A stretch of 59,371 nt of DNA from Candidatus Rokuibacteriota bacterium (GTDB taxonomy: Bacteria; Methylomirabilota; Methylomirabilia; Rokubacteriales; CSP1-6), in assembly GCA_016866775.1 (NCBI GenBank), contig VGLJ01000028.1:1-59371 (forward strand), read 5' to 3'. The notes under the pieces were generated by a model that was given only the letters and a program-made list of their open reading frames with translations, was not told where the DNA came from and ran no database searches. Made by a program: the position numbers and the translations under genes. Each line of letters begins with the position of its first letter. Position 1 is the first letter of the stretch. Shown here piece by piece: positions 8,594-18,711 of the stretch.

Positions 8594-10039
8594 TTAGGGC
8601 AGCGGGGCGGGGAGGTCGGACTTGCCCATGAGATAGAGGTCGACGCCGCGCGCGGCGGAGCGGCCCTCCGCGATCGCCCACACGATCAGCGACTGGCCAC
8701 GCTGCATGTCGCCGCACGTGAACACGCCCGGGACGTTCGTCATCCAGTTCCCGTCGCGCGCGACGTTGCCCCGCTCGGTGAGCTCGAGGCCCAGCTCCTC
8801 GATCGGACCCTTGCGCTCCGGGCCGAGAAAGCCCATCGCGAGCAGGACGAGATCGGCTGGCAAGGTGAACTCGGAGCCCGCGATCGGGCGGAAGTCGAGA
8901 CGGCCGCCCTCGCGCACCATGTCGACCTTCTGCGCCTCCAGCGCCTTCACGCGGCCGTTCTGGCCGATGAACCTCTGGGTCGACACCGCGTAGACGCGCT
9001 CGCCGCCTTCCTCGTGCGCGGAGGAGACGCGGAAGATGTTCGGCCACTGGGGCCACGGGTTGTCGGCGGCGCGCGTGTCGGGCGGACGCGGCAGCAGCTC
9101 GAACTGGTGGACCGACGCGCAGCCCTGCCGATGGACCGTGCCGAGACAGTCCGCGCCCGTGTCGCCGCCGCCGATGATCACCACGTGCTTGCCGGCCGCG
9201 GAGATGAACTGCTCGTCCGGGATCACGTCGCCCTCGCACCGCTTGTTCTGCAGCGGCAGGAAGTCCATGGCGAAGTGGATGCCGCCGAGCTCACGGCCCG
9301 GGACCGGCAGATCGCGCGGAGCGCCGGCGCCGCACGCGAGCACGATCGCGTCGAACTCACGCTGGAGATCGCGCACCGGCAAGGTACCGCCGACGTCCGC
9401 ATTCGCGCGGAACGAGACACCGTCCTTCTCCATCAGCGAGAGCCGGCGGTCGAGGAAGCGCTTCTCCATCTTGAACTCGGGGATGCCGTAGCGCAGCAGG
9501 CCGCCGATCCGGTCCGAGCGCTCGAACAGCGTCACCCAGTGGCCCGCGCGATTGAGCTGATCCGCCGCCGCGAGCCCCGCCGGACCCGAGCCGACCACCG
9601 CGACCTTCTTGCCCGTCCGCTGCGCCGGCCCTGACGGCACGACCCAGCCGTTCTCGAACGCGCGCTCGATGATCGTGACCTCGACGGCCTTGATCGTCAC
9701 CGCGTCGTCGTTGATGCCGAGCACGCACGATCCCTCGCACGGTGCGGGACACAGGCGTCCCGTCCACTCCGGGAAGTTGTTCGTCGCGTGCAGGCGCTGG
9801 ATCGCGTCGTGCCACTGGTCCTTGTAGACGAGGTCGTTCCAGTCCGGAATGATGTTGCCGAGCGGGCAGCCCTGGTGACAGAACGGGATGCCGCAGTCCA
9901 TGCAGCGCGCGGCCTGCTTCGTGAGGTCCGGCTCCGGGTAGGGGAGATAGACCTCCTTCCAGTCGCGCAGCCGCTCGTCGACCGGGCGCGTGGGCCACTT
10001 CTTCCGCTGGATCTCGAGGAAGCCGGTGACCTTACCCAC
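8594..10039 (-). CDS. gltD: Glutamate synthase small (beta) subunit
   Basis: GltD passes electrons from NADPH through FAD and 4Fe-4S clusters to the GltB subunit. The 481-residue protein has N-terminal cluster cysteines in [14 protein letters not shown] and C-P-A-P-C-E-G-S-C. The FAD Rossmann motif is [10 protein letters not shown] and the NADPH motif is G-G-G-D-T-G-A-D. Length is typical. Its start overlaps the gltB stop by 8 nt, so the two are translated as a pair. It is the distal gene of gltBD. Confidence 0.96.
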   Translation of the reverse strand: MGKVTGFLEIQRKKWPTRPVDERLRDWKEVYLPYPEPDLTKQAARCMDCGIPFCHQGCPLGNIIPDWNDLVYKDQWHDAIQRLHATNNFPEWTGRLCPAPCEGSCVLGINDDAVTIKAVEVTIIERAFENGWVVPSGPAQRTGKKVAVVGSGPAGLAAADQLNRAGHWVTLFERSDRIGGLLRYGIPEFKMEKRFLDRRLSLMEKDGVSFRANADVGGTLPVRDLQREFDAIVLACGAGAPRDLPVPGRELGGIHFAMDFLPLQNKRCEGDVIPDEQFISAAGKHVVIIGGGDTGADCLGTVHRQGCASVHQFELLPRPPDTRAADNPWPQWPNIFRVSSAHEEGGERVYAVSTQRFIGQNGRVKALEAQKVDMVREGGRLDFRPIAGSEFTLPADLVLLAMGFLGPERKGPIEELGLELTERGNVARDGNWMTNVPGVFTCGDMQRGQSLIVWAIAEGRSAARGVDLYLMGKSDLPAPLP

Positions 10040-13000
10040 TCGTGGCTCCCACGAGCTCGGCGAACGTCGGCTCGCGACCCTCGGCCTTTGCCTTCGCCTC
10101 CGCGAGCAGCACGCGCTTGTAGTCCCTCGGCATCACCTTGATGAAGCGCGGCTGCTCGTCGATCCACTCGGCGAGGATCTTCGCGGCGTACGGCGAGCGC
10201 GTCGCGTCGATGTGCCGCCGGATCAGGTCGCGCACGAGCTGGATGTCCTCGGGCTGATCGAGCGGCGAGAGGTCGACCATGCCCATGTTGCAGCGGCGCT
10301 TGAAGTCGCCGGTGACGTCGAGCACGTACGCGATGCCGCCCGACATGCCCGCGGCGAAGTTCCGGCCGGTGCGGCCGAGCACGACCACGCGGCCGCCCGT
10401 CATGTACTCGCAGCCGTGGTCGCCGATGCCCTCGACGACCGCGTGCGCGCCGCTGTTCCGCACGCAGAACCGCTCGCCCGCCACGCCGCGCACGTACGCT
10501 TCGCCGGACGTGGCGCCGTACAGCGCGACGTTGCCGATGACGATGTTCTCCTCGGCCTTGAACGTCGAGCCACGTGGCGGGAACACGGTGAGCTTGCCGC
10601 CGGAGAGGCCCTTGCCCCAGTAGTCGTTCGCGTCGCCCTCGAGCGTGAAGCTGATCCCGCGCGGCACGAAGGCGCCGAAGCTCTGCCCGGCGGAGCCCGT
10701 GAAGTGCACGCGGATCGTGTCGTCCGGCAGGCCGGCCGCGCCCCACCGCTTGGTGATGTGGTGGCCGAGCATCGTCCCGACCGTGCGATGCACGTTGCGG
10801 ATCGGCAGCTCGAGGGTGACGGGCTTCGCGTGCTCGATGGCGTCCCGGCACTGCGGGATCAGCACCTGGTGATCGAGGGACTTTTCGAGCGCGTGATCCT
10901 GGGGACGCACGCGGTGTCGCGCCACCTCGGCCGGCATGTTCGGCTGGTAGAGGATGGTCGAGAGATCCAGCCCCGCGGCCTTCCAGTGATCCAGCGCCGG
11001 CTTGACGTCGAGCTTGTCGACGCGGCCGATCATCTCGTCCATCGTCCGGAAGCCGAGCGCCGCCATGAGCTCGCGCACTTCCTGCGCCACGAACCGGAAG
11101 TAGTTCACGACGTGCTCGGGCTTGCCCGCGAACTTCTTGCGCAGCTCCGGATCCTGGGTGGCGACGCCGACCGGGCACGTGTTGAGGTGGCAGACGCGCA
11201 TCATGATGCAGCCCACCACGACGAGCGGCGCCGTCGAGAACCCGAACTCCTCGCCGCCGAGCAGCGCGGCGATCACCACGTCGCGCCCGGTCTTCAGCTG
11301 CCCGTCGACCTGCACGACGATGCGGTCGCGCAGCTGGTTCATCACGAGGACCTGCTGCGTCTCGGCCAGGCCGAGCTCCCACGGCGCGCCGCCGTGCTTG
11401 ATCGACGTGAGCGGCGAGGCGCCGGTGCCGCCGTCGTGTCCGGAGATCAGCACGACGTCCGAGAACGCCTTCGCCACGCCCGCGGCCACGGTGCCGACGC
11501 CGATCTCGGCGACGAGCTTCACGTGCACGCGCGCCTCGGGGTTCGCGTTCTTCAGATCGTGGATGAGCTGCTTGATGTCCTCGATCGAGTAGATGTCGTG
11601 GTGCGGGGGCGGGGAGATCAGCCCCACGCCCGGCGTCGCGAACCGCACCTTCGCGATCCACGGATAGACCTTGTGGCCCGGGAGCTGGCCCCCCTCGCCG
11701 GGCTTCGCGCCCTGCGCCATCTTGATCTGGAGGTCGGTCGCGTTCACGAGGTACTCGCTCGTGACGCCGAAGCGCCCGGACGCGACCTGCTTCACGGCGC
11801 TCCGCCGCCAGTCGCCGTTCGCGTCCTTCACGTAGCGCGCGGCGTCCTCGCCGCCTTCCCCGGTGTTCGAGCGCCCGCCGATCCGGTTCATCGCGATCGC
11901 GAGCGTCTCGTGCGCCTCCTGGCTGATGGAGCCGTACGACATCGCGCCCGTCGCAAAGCGCTTGAGGATCGCCTCGACGGGCTCCACCTCGCCGATCGGG
12001 ATGCCCGGTCCATCGGTCTTGAGCTGCATGAGCCCGCGCAGCGTCGCGAGCTTCTTGCTCTGGTCGTCGCAGAGCCTCGCGAACTCCTTGAAGACCCGGT
12101 AGTCGTTGCTGCGCGCCGCATGCTGCAGCTTCGCGATCATGTCGGGGTTGACCATGTGGTGCTCGCCGTCGCGGCGCCACTGGTACTCGCCACCCCAGTC
12201 GAGCTCCGCGGCGCCGACCGGCCGTTGCGGGAAGGCGTCCTCGTGCCGCCGCCGGACTTCCTCGGCGATGACGTCGAGGCCGATGCCGCTCACGCGCGAG
12301 GCAGTGCCGGCGAAGTAGCGATCGACGACCTCGCGGTTCAGGCCGACCGCTTCGAAGATCTGCGCGCCGCTGTAGCTCTGGAGCGTGGAGATCCCCATCT
12401 TGGCCATGACCTTCAGGATTCCCTTGTTCAGGGCCTTGACGTAGTTCTTCATGGCCTTGGCGTGATCGAGCCCCGGCAGCATGTCCTGCTGGACCATGAT
12501 CTCGATGGTCTGGAACGCGACCCACGGGTTCACCGCGCCCGCGCCGTAGCCGATGAGCAGGCAGTGGTGATGCACCTCGCGCGCGTCGCCGGTCTCGATG
12601 ATGAGCCCGCAGCGCGTGCGCTCGCCGCGCCGCACGAGGTGGTGGTGCACGGCCGCGGTCGCGAGCAGGCTCGGGATCGCGGCGTACTCCTTGCTGACCC
12701 CGCGGTCCGAGAGGATGACGATGTTCGCGCCGTCGCCGATCGCGGCGCTCGCCTGTCGCTGCAACTCTTCGATCGCGTGCTCGAGGCCGGGAGCGCCTCC
12801 GGACGGCTTGTAGAGCATCGAGAGCGTGACCGCCCGGAACCACGGGTGCGCGACGCGCCGGATGCGCGCGAGCTCGTCGTTCGAGATCACCGGGCCCTTC
12901 AGGACGATTTGCCGGCACGACTCGGGCTCGGGCTTCAGGAGGTTCCGCTCGGGACCGACCGTCGACTCCATGGAGGTCACGAGCTCCTCGCGGATCTGGT

Positions 13001-14618
13001 CGAGCGGCGGGTTCGTCACCTGCGCGAAGAGCTGCTTGAAGTAGTCGTAGAGCAGCCGCGGACGGTTCGAGAGCACCGCGAGCGCCGTGTCGGTCCCCAT
13101 CGAGCCGATCGGCTCCTCGCCGTTCTTCGCCATCGGGCCGAGCAGCAGGCGGAGATCCTCGTGCGTGTAGCCGAACGCGATCTGCCGTGTGAGCACGCTC
13201 TCCTGGTCGGCGGGCGGCGCGGACTGCGCGGGCAGATCCTCGAGGCGCACGAGGTTGTCGCGCAGCCAGTCGCCATAGGGGTGCTCGGCGGCGAGCGTCG
13301 CCTTGATCTCGTCGTCGGCGATGATCCGGCCCTGCGCGGTGTCGACGAGGAAGATCTTGCCGGGATGCAGCCGCTCCTTCACGAGGATGTTCTCGGCCCG
13401 CATGTCGAGCACGCCGACTTCAGAGGCCATCACGACGAGCCCGTCCTTCGTGACGTAGTAGCGCGACGGCCGGAGCCCGTTCCGGTCGAGGACCGCGCCG
13501 ATGACCGTGCCGTCGGTGAACGCGATCGAGGCGGGCCCGTCCCACGGCTCCATGAGCGAGGAGTGGTACTCGTAGAACGCGCGGCGCTCCGGGCTCATCG
13601 ACTCGTGGTTCTGCCACGGCTCCGGGATCATCATGAGGATCGCGTGCGACAGCGACCGGCCGTTCATCACGAGGAACTCGAGCACGTTGTCGAAGGTCGC
13701 CGAGTCCGACAGCCCCTCGCGCGTGACGGGGAACACCTTCTGGAGATCGTCACCCATCAGGTCGGAGCGGCACAGCGCCTCGCGTGCCTTCATCCAGTTC
13801 AGGTTGCCGCGCAGCGTGTTGATCTCGCCGTTGTGGGCGATGTAGCGGTACGGGTGCGCGAGCGGCCACGACGGGAACGTGTTCGTGCTGAACCGCTGGT
13901 GGACGAGCGCCAGCGCCGACTCCACGTCGGGGTCGTCCAGATCCGGATACATCGTCTGGATCTGGTCGGCCGAGAGCATGCCCTTGTAGATGAACGTCTT
14001 CGACGAGAGGCTCGGCAGGTACGTGAACTTCCGGTCCGCCTCGTCGAGGTCCATCGAGGCGCTCTCGACGCGCTTGCGGATCACGTAGAGCTTGCGCTCG
14101 AAGTGCGCGTGGTCGGTGACACCCGCGCCGCGGCCCACGAAGATTTGCATGATGCGCGGCTCGACGGAGCGCGCGGTCGCGCCCAGCAGGTGATCGTCGG
14201 TCGGCACGAGGCGCCAGCCGAGGCAGCGCTGGCCTTCCTCGATGACGATCGTCTGGATCAGCGCGCGGACCTTGTCGGCGCGCAGCGGATCCTGCGGCAG
14301 GAAGACGAGGCCCGCGCCGTACTCGGTCGGGGCGGGGAGCGTGACGCCCAGCTTCGCGCACTCCTTGCGGAAGAACCGGTCGGGGATCTGCAGCAGGATG
14401 CCCGCGCCGTCGCCCGTGTTCGGCTCGCAGCCGCACGCGCCCCGGTGCAGGAGGTTGATCAACACGTGAAGGGCCTGGCGCACGATCGCGTGCGACTTCC
14501 GGCCCTTGATGTCGACGACGAAGCCGACGCCGCAGGCGTCGTGCTCGTGACGCGGATCGTAGAGGCCTTCGGCGGGACGTTGCCCGGCGTACAGCGGAAG
14601 GCTCGGCTTCAGCTCCAT
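10032..14618 (-). CDS. gltB: Glutamate synthase large (alpha) subunit
   Basis: GltB makes two glutamates from glutamine and 2-oxoglutarate. The 1528-residue protein starts with a 28-residue propeptide before the amidotransferase nucleophile Cys29 (D-A-C-G-V-G-F). The central and FMN-binding synthase domains follow, with [11 protein letters not shown]. The 3Fe-4S ligands lie in C-x5-C-x4-C ([13 protein letters not shown]), and the C-terminal GXGXG beta-helix domain is rich in glycine ([15 protein letters not shown]). It starts at ATG 14618 with an AGAGGGG ribosome-binding site and is divergent from a LysR regulator, probably its controller. Confidence 0.97.
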   Translation of the reverse strand: MELKPSLPLYAGQRPAEGLYDPRHEHDACGVGFVVDIKGRKSHAIVRQALHVLINLLHRGACGCEPNTGDGAGILLQIPDRFFRKECAKLGVTLPAPTEYGAGLVFLPQDPLRADKVRALIQTIVIEEGQRCLGWRLVPTDDHLLGATARSVEPRIMQIFVGRGAGVTDHAHFERKLYVIRKRVESASMDLDEADRKFTYLPSLSSKTFIYKGMLSADQIQTMYPDLDDPDVESALALVHQRFSTNTFPSWPLAHPYRYIAHNGEINTLRGNLNWMKAREALCRSDLMGDDLQKVFPVTREGLSDSATFDNVLEFLVMNGRSLSHAILMMIPEPWQNHESMSPERRAFYEYHSSLMEPWDGPASIAFTDGTVIGAVLDRNGLRPSRYYVTKDGLVVMASEVGVLDMRAENILVKERLHPGKIFLVDTAQGRIIADDEIKATLAAEHPYGDWLRDNLVRLEDLPAQSAPPADQESVLTRQIAFGYTHEDLRLLLGPMAKNGEEPIGSMGTDTALAVLSNRPRLLYDYFKQLFAQVTNPPLDQIREELVTSMESTVGPERNLLKPEPESCRQIVLKGPVISNDELARIRRVAHPWFRAVTLSMLYKPSGGAPGLEHAIEELQRQASAAIGDGANIVILSDRGVSKEYAAIPSLLATAAVHHHLVRRGERTRCGLIIETGDAREVHHHCLLIGYGAGAVNPWVAFQTIEIMVQQDMLPGLDHAKAMKNYVKALNKGILKVMAKMGISTLQSYSGAQIFEAVGLNREVVDRYFAGTASRVSGIGLDVIAEEVRRRHEDAFPQRPVGAAELDWGGEYQWRRDGEHHMVNPDMIAKLQHAARSNDYRVFKEFARLCDDQSKKLATLRGLMQLKTDGPGIPIGEVEPVEAILKRFATGAMSYGSISQEAHETLAIAMNRIGGRSNTGEGGEDAARYVKDANGDWRRSAVKQVASGRFGVTSEYLVNATDLQIKMAQGAKPGEGGQLPGHKVYPWIAKVRFATPGVGLISPPPHHDIYSIEDIKQLIHDLKNANPEARVHVKLVAEIGVGTVAAGVAKAFSDVVLISGHDGGTGASPLTSIKHGGAPWELGLAETQQVLVMNQLRDRIVVQVDGQLKTGRDVVIAALLGGEEFGFSTAPLVVVGCIMMRVCHLNTCPVGVATQDPELRKKFAGKPEHVVNYFRFVAQEVRELMAALGFRTMDEMIGRVDKLDVKPALDHWKAAGLDLSTILYQPNMPAEVARHRVRPQDHALEKSLDHQVLIPQCRDAIEHAKPVTLELPIRNVHRTVGTMLGHHITKRWGAAGLPDDTIRVHFTGSAGQSFGAFVPRGISFTLEGDANDYWGKGLSGGKLTVFPPRGSTFKAEENIVIGNVALYGATSGEAYVRGVAGERFCVRNSGAHAVVEGIGDHGCEYMTGGRVVVLGRTGRNFAAGMSGGIAYVLDVTGDFKRRCNMGMVDLSPLDQPEDIQLVRDLIRRHIDATRSPYAAKILAEWIDEQPRFIKVMPRDYKRVLLAEAKAKAEGREPTFAELVGATSG

Positions 14619-14703
14619 ATGCCCCTCTTGTGAACAGTTGCGCGAGTGTACTCCTCCCGCACAGCATTAGTCATCGCAGAAAAGTCAAATAGTGTGGATC
14701 GGC

Positions 14704-14726
14704 AATCCTAATGATAGGATTTCCCC
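14704..14726 (+). promoter_or_regulatory. LysR-type palindrome overlapping the -10 box of the lysR gene
   Basis: AATCCTA at 14704-14710 and TAGGATT at 14715-14721 form a perfect 7-bp inverted repeat around a 4-nt spacer. The right arm contains TAGGAT (14715-14720), a -10-like box 6 nt before ATG 14727. A regulator bound here would sit on the promoter of its own gene, fitting autoregulation. It lies in the 108-nt divergent region shared with gltB. Confidence 0.6.
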
Positions 14727-15632
14727 ATGCAGCTGGAGAGCTTGCAGCTCTTCTGCGACGTGGTGCGACTCCGTAGCTTTTCCCGTGCCGCCGAGGAGCA
14801 CTTCGTCTCGCAGTCGGCGGCGAGCCAGGCGATCCAGCAGATCGAGCACCATCTCGGCGTCGGCCTGATCGACCGGACGAAGCGGCCCTTCGTCGTCACC
14901 CCCGAGGGCGAGGCGTTCTACGGCGCCTGCCGGGCGCTCCTGGGCGGGTGGGAAAAGGCCAAGGCCGAGATCGGCGCGGTCAAGGCGCGGGTCGATGGCA
15001 CGGTCCGTGTCGCCGCGATCTACTCGGTCGGCCTCCACGACGTCAGCCGCCACATGCAGCGCTTCATGTCGCTCTACCCGGAGGCGCGCGTCGAGCTGGA
15101 ATGTCTGCACCCCCACAAGGTCGTCGAGGCGGTCGTCCGGGACCAGGCGGACGTCGGGATCATGTCGTACCCGCCGCCCGACCGGGCGCTGACGGTCGTC
15201 CCGCTGCGTCAAGAGCCGATGGCGTTCGTCTGCCACCCGAGCCACCCGCTGGCCCGGCGCCGTGTCGTCATGCCCGCCCAGCTCAACGGCGAGGCCTTCG
15301 TGGCGTTCGACCGCGAGCTCACCATCCGCAAGGCGATCGATCGCGCGCTGCGCCAGCACAGCGTCCGGGTCGAGACCAAGATGGAGTTCGACAACGTCGA
15401 AACCATCAAGCAGGCCATCATGATCAAGGCCGGGGTGAGCATCCTGCCGCGGCACACCGTCGAGATGGAGGCGAGGGTCCGGACGCTGGGCGTCGTTCCG
15501 CTCGGAATCCCGGACCTGGTGAGGCCGGTCGGGATCATCCATCGCCGGCGAAAGCCGCTGACGCCGACCGCGAGCCGGTTCGTGCAGCACCTGCTCAAGG
15601 ACGCGAGCGGCGCCGGTGGTCTAACCGCGTAA
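14727..15632 (+). CDS. LysR-family transcriptional regulator (probable glt regulator)
   Basis: The N-terminal winged helix-turn-helix covers residues 1-60 (L-Q-L-F-C-D-V-V, S-Q-S-A-A-S-Q-A-I-Q-Q-I-E). A linker helix and the two-lobed effector domain follow, with F-D-N-V-E-T-I-K-Q-A as the typical hinge region. The protein is 301 residues, normal for LysR proteins. Its position between gltBD and korAB suggests that it senses a metabolite of the 2-oxoglutarate/glutamate node, as GltC does in Bacillus; that is inference. A palindrome lies just upstream of its ATG. Confidence 0.9.
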   Translation: MQLESLQLFCDVVRLRSFSRAAEEHFVSQSAASQAIQQIEHHLGVGLIDRTKRPFVVTPEGEAFYGACRALLGGWEKAKAEIGAVKARVDGTVRVAAIYSVGLHDVSRHMQRFMSLYPEARVELECLHPHKVVEAVVRDQADVGIMSYPPPDRALTVVPLRQEPMAFVCHPSHPLARRRVVMPAQLNGEAFVAFDRELTIRKAIDRALRQHSVRVETKMEFDNVETIKQAIMIKAGVSILPRHTVEMEARVRTLGVVPLGIPDLVRPVGIIHRRRKPLTPTASRFVQHLLKDASGAGGLTA

Positions 15633-15638
15633 GAATCC

Positions 15639-15667
15639 TTGCCGTTTAGCCCCACCTCTTTTAAGCT
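15639..15667 (+). promoter_or_regulatory. Putative sigma70-type promoter of korAB
   Basis: TTGCCG at 15639-15644 and TAAGCT at 15662-15667 are separated by exactly 17 nt. They are followed by a ~70-nt leader and an AGAGGAG ribosome-binding site before ATG 15736. Confidence 0.5.
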
Positions 15668-15735
15668 AGCGCCGGTTTGCCTGGGAACGCCTCGGCAGAA
15701 ACCCCACGACGACATGCGGTGAAAGAGGAGCGTCG

Positions 15736-17604
15736 ATGAGCGAGACGGTGGCCACCGTGCGGGGTGTGCCCAAGAAGATCAAGGAGCTCGATCGTGCGGT
15801 GATCCGCTTCGCCGGCGACTCCGGCGACGGAATGCAGCTCACCGGCGAGCAGTTCACGACCGAGTCCGCGGTGGCGGGCAACGACATCTCGACGTTGCCG
15901 AACTTCCCCGCGGAGATCCGCGCGCCTGCCGGCACACTCTTCGGGGTCTCGAGCTTCCAGCTCCAGTTCGGAAGCCAGCGCGTCTACACGCCCGGCGACC
16001 GGCTCGACTGCCTCGTCGCCATGAATCCCGCCGCGCTCAAGGTGCATCTTCGCGACCTGAAGCCGGGCGGGCTGCTCATCGTCAACACCGCGGCGTACGA
16101 CAAGCGCAATCTCGACAAGGCCGGCTATCCGGCGAACCCGCTGGACGATCCGGCGCTCGGCGAGCGCTATCGCCTCCACAAGGTCGACATGAGCGCGCTC
16201 ACGCACGAGGCGATCAAGGACCTGCCGCTGAACACGAAGGAGAAGGACCGTACCAAGAACTTCTTCGCGCTCGGCCTGGTTTCGTGGATCTACACACGGT
16301 CGCTCGAGCCGACGCTCGACTGGATCAACAAGAAGTTCTCGAAGCGGCAGGACATCTCGGCAGCGAACGTCCGCGTGCTGAAGGCCGGGCACGCGTTCGG
16401 AGAGACCGCGGAGATCTTCGGCGAGCACTACACGGTCGAGGCCGCGGACATGCCGCCGGGCCTCTACCGCGCGATGACGGGGAACCGCGCGCTCGCGTGG
16501 GGCCTGCTCGCGGCGGCGCAGCGTTCGACGCTGCCGGTCGTCTACGGGGCGTATCCGATCACGCCGGCCAGCTCGGTGCTCGAAGAGCTGGCGATGCACA
16601 AGCGCTTCCGGATTCGCACGATCCAGGCCGAGGACGAGATCGCCGCGATCTCGTCGGTCATCGGCGCCGCGTTCGGCGGCGCGATCGGCGTCACGGGCTC
16701 CAGCGGGCCCGGCATCGCCCTGAAGGGCGAGGCGATCGGCCTCGCGGTGACCGCCGAGCTGCCGATCGTGATCTTCGACATCCAGCGCGGCGGCCCGTCG
16801 ACCGGTCTGCCGACCAAGACCGAGCAAGCGGACCTGATGCAGGCGCTCTACGGCCGCAACAGCGAGTCCCCGGTGGTCGTGATCGCGCCGGCGACACCGG
16901 GCGATTGCTTCTACATCGCGTACGAAGCCGTGCGCCTCGCCACGAAGTACATGGTGCCGGTGTTCGTGTTGAGCGACGGGTTCCTCGCCAACGGCTCCGA
17001 GCCGTGGCTGATCCCCGACGTCAACACGCTGCCGCCCATCGACGTCCAGTTCCGCACGGAGCCGGAAGGCTTCTTCCCGTACCTCCGCGATCCCGCAACG
17101 CTGTCGCGCCCCTGGGTGCGGCCCGGCGCGCCGGGGCTCGAGCACCGCATCGGCGGCCTCGAGAAGCAGGACGTCACGGGCAGCATCTCCTACGACCCGG
17201 AGAATCACGACCACATGGTCCGGATGCGCGCGGAGAAGGTCCGCCGCGTGGCGCAGGAGATTCCGCCGACCTCCATCAACGGGCCCGCCACCGGCGACCT
17301 GCTCGTGGTCGGCTGGGGCGGCACGTACGGCGCCATCACGGCCGCGGTGGAGCGGGCGCAGGCCGATGGGAAGTCGGTGGCGCAGATCCATCTTCGCCAC
17401 CTGAATCCGCTGCCTCCGGATCTGGGCCATATCCTCCGGGAGTATCGGAAGATTCTGGTGCCCGAGATCAACAGCGGGCAGCTCGTCCGCGTGCTGCGGG
17501 CGGAGTACCTCGTCGACGCGGTGGGCTACAACAAGGTCCGCGGTCTTCCGCTCCCGAGCGAAGAGATCTACGAGTCCATCAACCAACTCCTGGAGAGCAC
17601 GTAG
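15736..17604 (+). CDS. korA: 2-oxoglutarate:ferredoxin oxidoreductase subunit alpha (gamma-alpha fusion)
   Basis: KorA with KorB converts 2-oxoglutarate and CoA to succinyl-CoA and CO2 while reducing ferredoxin; the reaction can also run reductively. The 622-residue protein has an N-terminal gamma-type domain (G-D-S-G-D-G-M-Q-L-T-G-E-Q-F near residue 30). A joint at about residue 240 leads to the alpha domain, with Y-P-I-T-P-A-S-S-V-L-E-E-L and G-S-S-G-P-G. A clear ribosome-binding site precedes the ATG. korB starts directly after its stop codon. 2-Oxoacid specificity other than 2-oxoglutarate is possible. Confidence 0.92.
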   Translation: MSETVATVRGVPKKIKELDRAVIRFAGDSGDGMQLTGEQFTTESAVAGNDISTLPNFPAEIRAPAGTLFGVSSFQLQFGSQRVYTPGDRLDCLVAMNPAALKVHLRDLKPGGLLIVNTAAYDKRNLDKAGYPANPLDDPALGERYRLHKVDMSALTHEAIKDLPLNTKEKDRTKNFFALGLVSWIYTRSLEPTLDWINKKFSKRQDISAANVRVLKAGHAFGETAEIFGEHYTVEAADMPPGLYRAMTGNRALAWGLLAAAQRSTLPVVYGAYPITPASSVLEELAMHKRFRIRTIQAEDEIAAISSVIGAAFGGAIGVTGSSGPGIALKGEAIGLAVTAELPIVIFDIQRGGPSTGLPTKTEQADLMQALYGRNSESPVVVIAPATPGDCFYIAYEAVRLATKYMVPVFVLSDGFLANGSEPWLIPDVNTLPPIDVQFRTEPEGFFPYLRDPATLSRPWVRPGAPGLEHRIGGLEKQDVTGSISYDPENHDHMVRMRAEKVRRVAQEIPPTSINGPATGDLLVVGWGGTYGAITAAVERAQADGKSVAQIHLRHLNPLPPDLGHILREYRKILVPEINSGQLVRVLRAEYLVDAVGYNKVRGLPLPSEEIYESINQLLEST

Positions 17605-18636
17605 ATGACACCGCCGAGCCCGGGGGCCGCCGAAGCTCCCCGCAAGCTGACCAAGAAGGACTTCGAGTCGGACCAGGACGTCCGCTGGTGTCCGGGTTGC
17701 GGTGACTACGCGATCCTGAGCGCCGTGCAGAAGACGATGCCGGACCTCGGCCTGCCCAAGGAGAACATCGTCTTCATCTCGGGCATCGGCTGCTCGAGCC
17801 GGTTCCCGTACTACATGAACACGTACGGGTTCCACACGATCCACGGCCGCGCGCCGGCGATCGCGACGGGCCTCAAGGTGGCGCGCCCGGACCTGAAGGT
17901 CTTCGTGGTGACCGGCGACGGCGATGGCCTGTCGATCGGCGGCAACCACATGCTCCACGTGCTGCGCCGCAACGTCGACGTGACGATCCTGCTCTTCAAC
18001 AACCGGATCTACGGGCTGACGAAGGGCCAGTACTCGCCGACGAGCGAGTTCGGCAAGGTGACGAAGTCGACGCCGATGGGCTCCGCGGACCGTCCCGTGA
18101 ACCCGCTGTCGTTCGCTCTCGGGTGCGGCGCGACATTCGTCGGGAGAACCGTCGACCGCGACGTCCGCCACATGGAGGAGATGCTCAAGCGCGCCGCCGC
18201 CCACAAGGGCACCGGCTTCCTCGAGATCCTCCAGAACTGCAACGTGTACAACGACCTCGCGTGGAACGTGATGTACGAGAAGGAGACGAAGATCCACCAC
18301 GAGCTCCGGCTCGAGCACGGCAAGCCGCTCCTCTTCGGGCCGGCCGACGACCGCAAGGCCGTCATCATGAAGGGCGTGCAGCCGACCGTGGTGAAGGCGA
18401 GCGCGGCGCCGGAGAGCGCGCTCTGGATCCACGACGAGAAGAGCGTGAACGCGGCGAAGCTGCTCGCGGATCTCTTCTTCCCGGACTATCCGGTCCCCGT
18501 CGGCACGCTGCTCGACATCGAGGCGCCGGTCTACGAGCACACGATGCTCGACCAGGAGCAGCGCGCGATCTCGGACCGCGGCCCGGGCGACATCGCCAAG
18601 CTCCTCACCTCCGGTGATACCTGGAAGATCGAGTAG
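17605..18636 (+). CDS. korB: 2-oxoglutarate:ferredoxin oxidoreductase subunit beta
   Basis: KorB binds thiamine diphosphate and a 4Fe-4S cluster. The visible cluster cysteines are in W-C-P-G-C-G-D-Y and G-I-G-C-S-S-R-F, with a further cysteine in G-C-G-A-T-F. The ThDP/Mg motif is G-D-G-D-G-L-S-I-G-G-N-H. At 343 residues it is close to family length. The ATG immediately follows the korA TAG, so expression is coupled. A strong hairpin downstream ends the transcript. Confidence 0.93.
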   Translation: MTPPSPGAAEAPRKLTKKDFESDQDVRWCPGCGDYAILSAVQKTMPDLGLPKENIVFISGIGCSSRFPYYMNTYGFHTIHGRAPAIATGLKVARPDLKVFVVTGDGDGLSIGGNHMLHVLRRNVDVTILLFNNRIYGLTKGQYSPTSEFGKVTKSTPMGSADRPVNPLSFALGCGATFVGRTVDRDVRHMEEMLKRAAAHKGTGFLEILQNCNVYNDLAWNVMYEKETKIHHELRLEHGKPLLFGPADDRKAVIMKGVQPTVVKASAAPESALWIHDEKSVNAAKLLADLFFPDYPVPVGTLLDIEAPVYEHTMLDQEQRAISDRGPGDIAKLLTSGDTWKIE

Positions 18637-18660
18637 CCTCGATCAGCCCGTCGATGACCG

Positions 18661-18690
18661 AAGAGGGGGCCCCGCGGCCCCCTCTTCTCT
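18661..18690 (+). terminator. Intrinsic terminator after korB
   Basis: An 11-bp perfect stem (arms 18661-18671 and 18676-18686) encloses a CCGC loop. It is followed by a short T-rich stretch (CTCTTT). It separates korAB from the glc/lut operon. Confidence 0.8.
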
Positions 18691-18711
18691 TTGGAGTAGG
18701 CTAGGAGCCGC

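Noticed and set aside
9990-14633. A 1547-codon open frame on the plus strand opposite gltB
   Set aside because: It is arginine/valine/aspartate-rich antisense of a certain glutamate synthase gene. Such frames are common at ~70% GC, and it shows no recognisable motif.
14663-14688. Minus-strand promoter for gltB (TTGACT with TAATGCT)
   Set aside because: The spacing is only 13 nt, too short for a normal promoter. I could not find a better pair.
15661-18540. A 959-codon open frame opposite korAB
   Set aside because: Same reason: low-complexity antisense of two clearly assigned genes.
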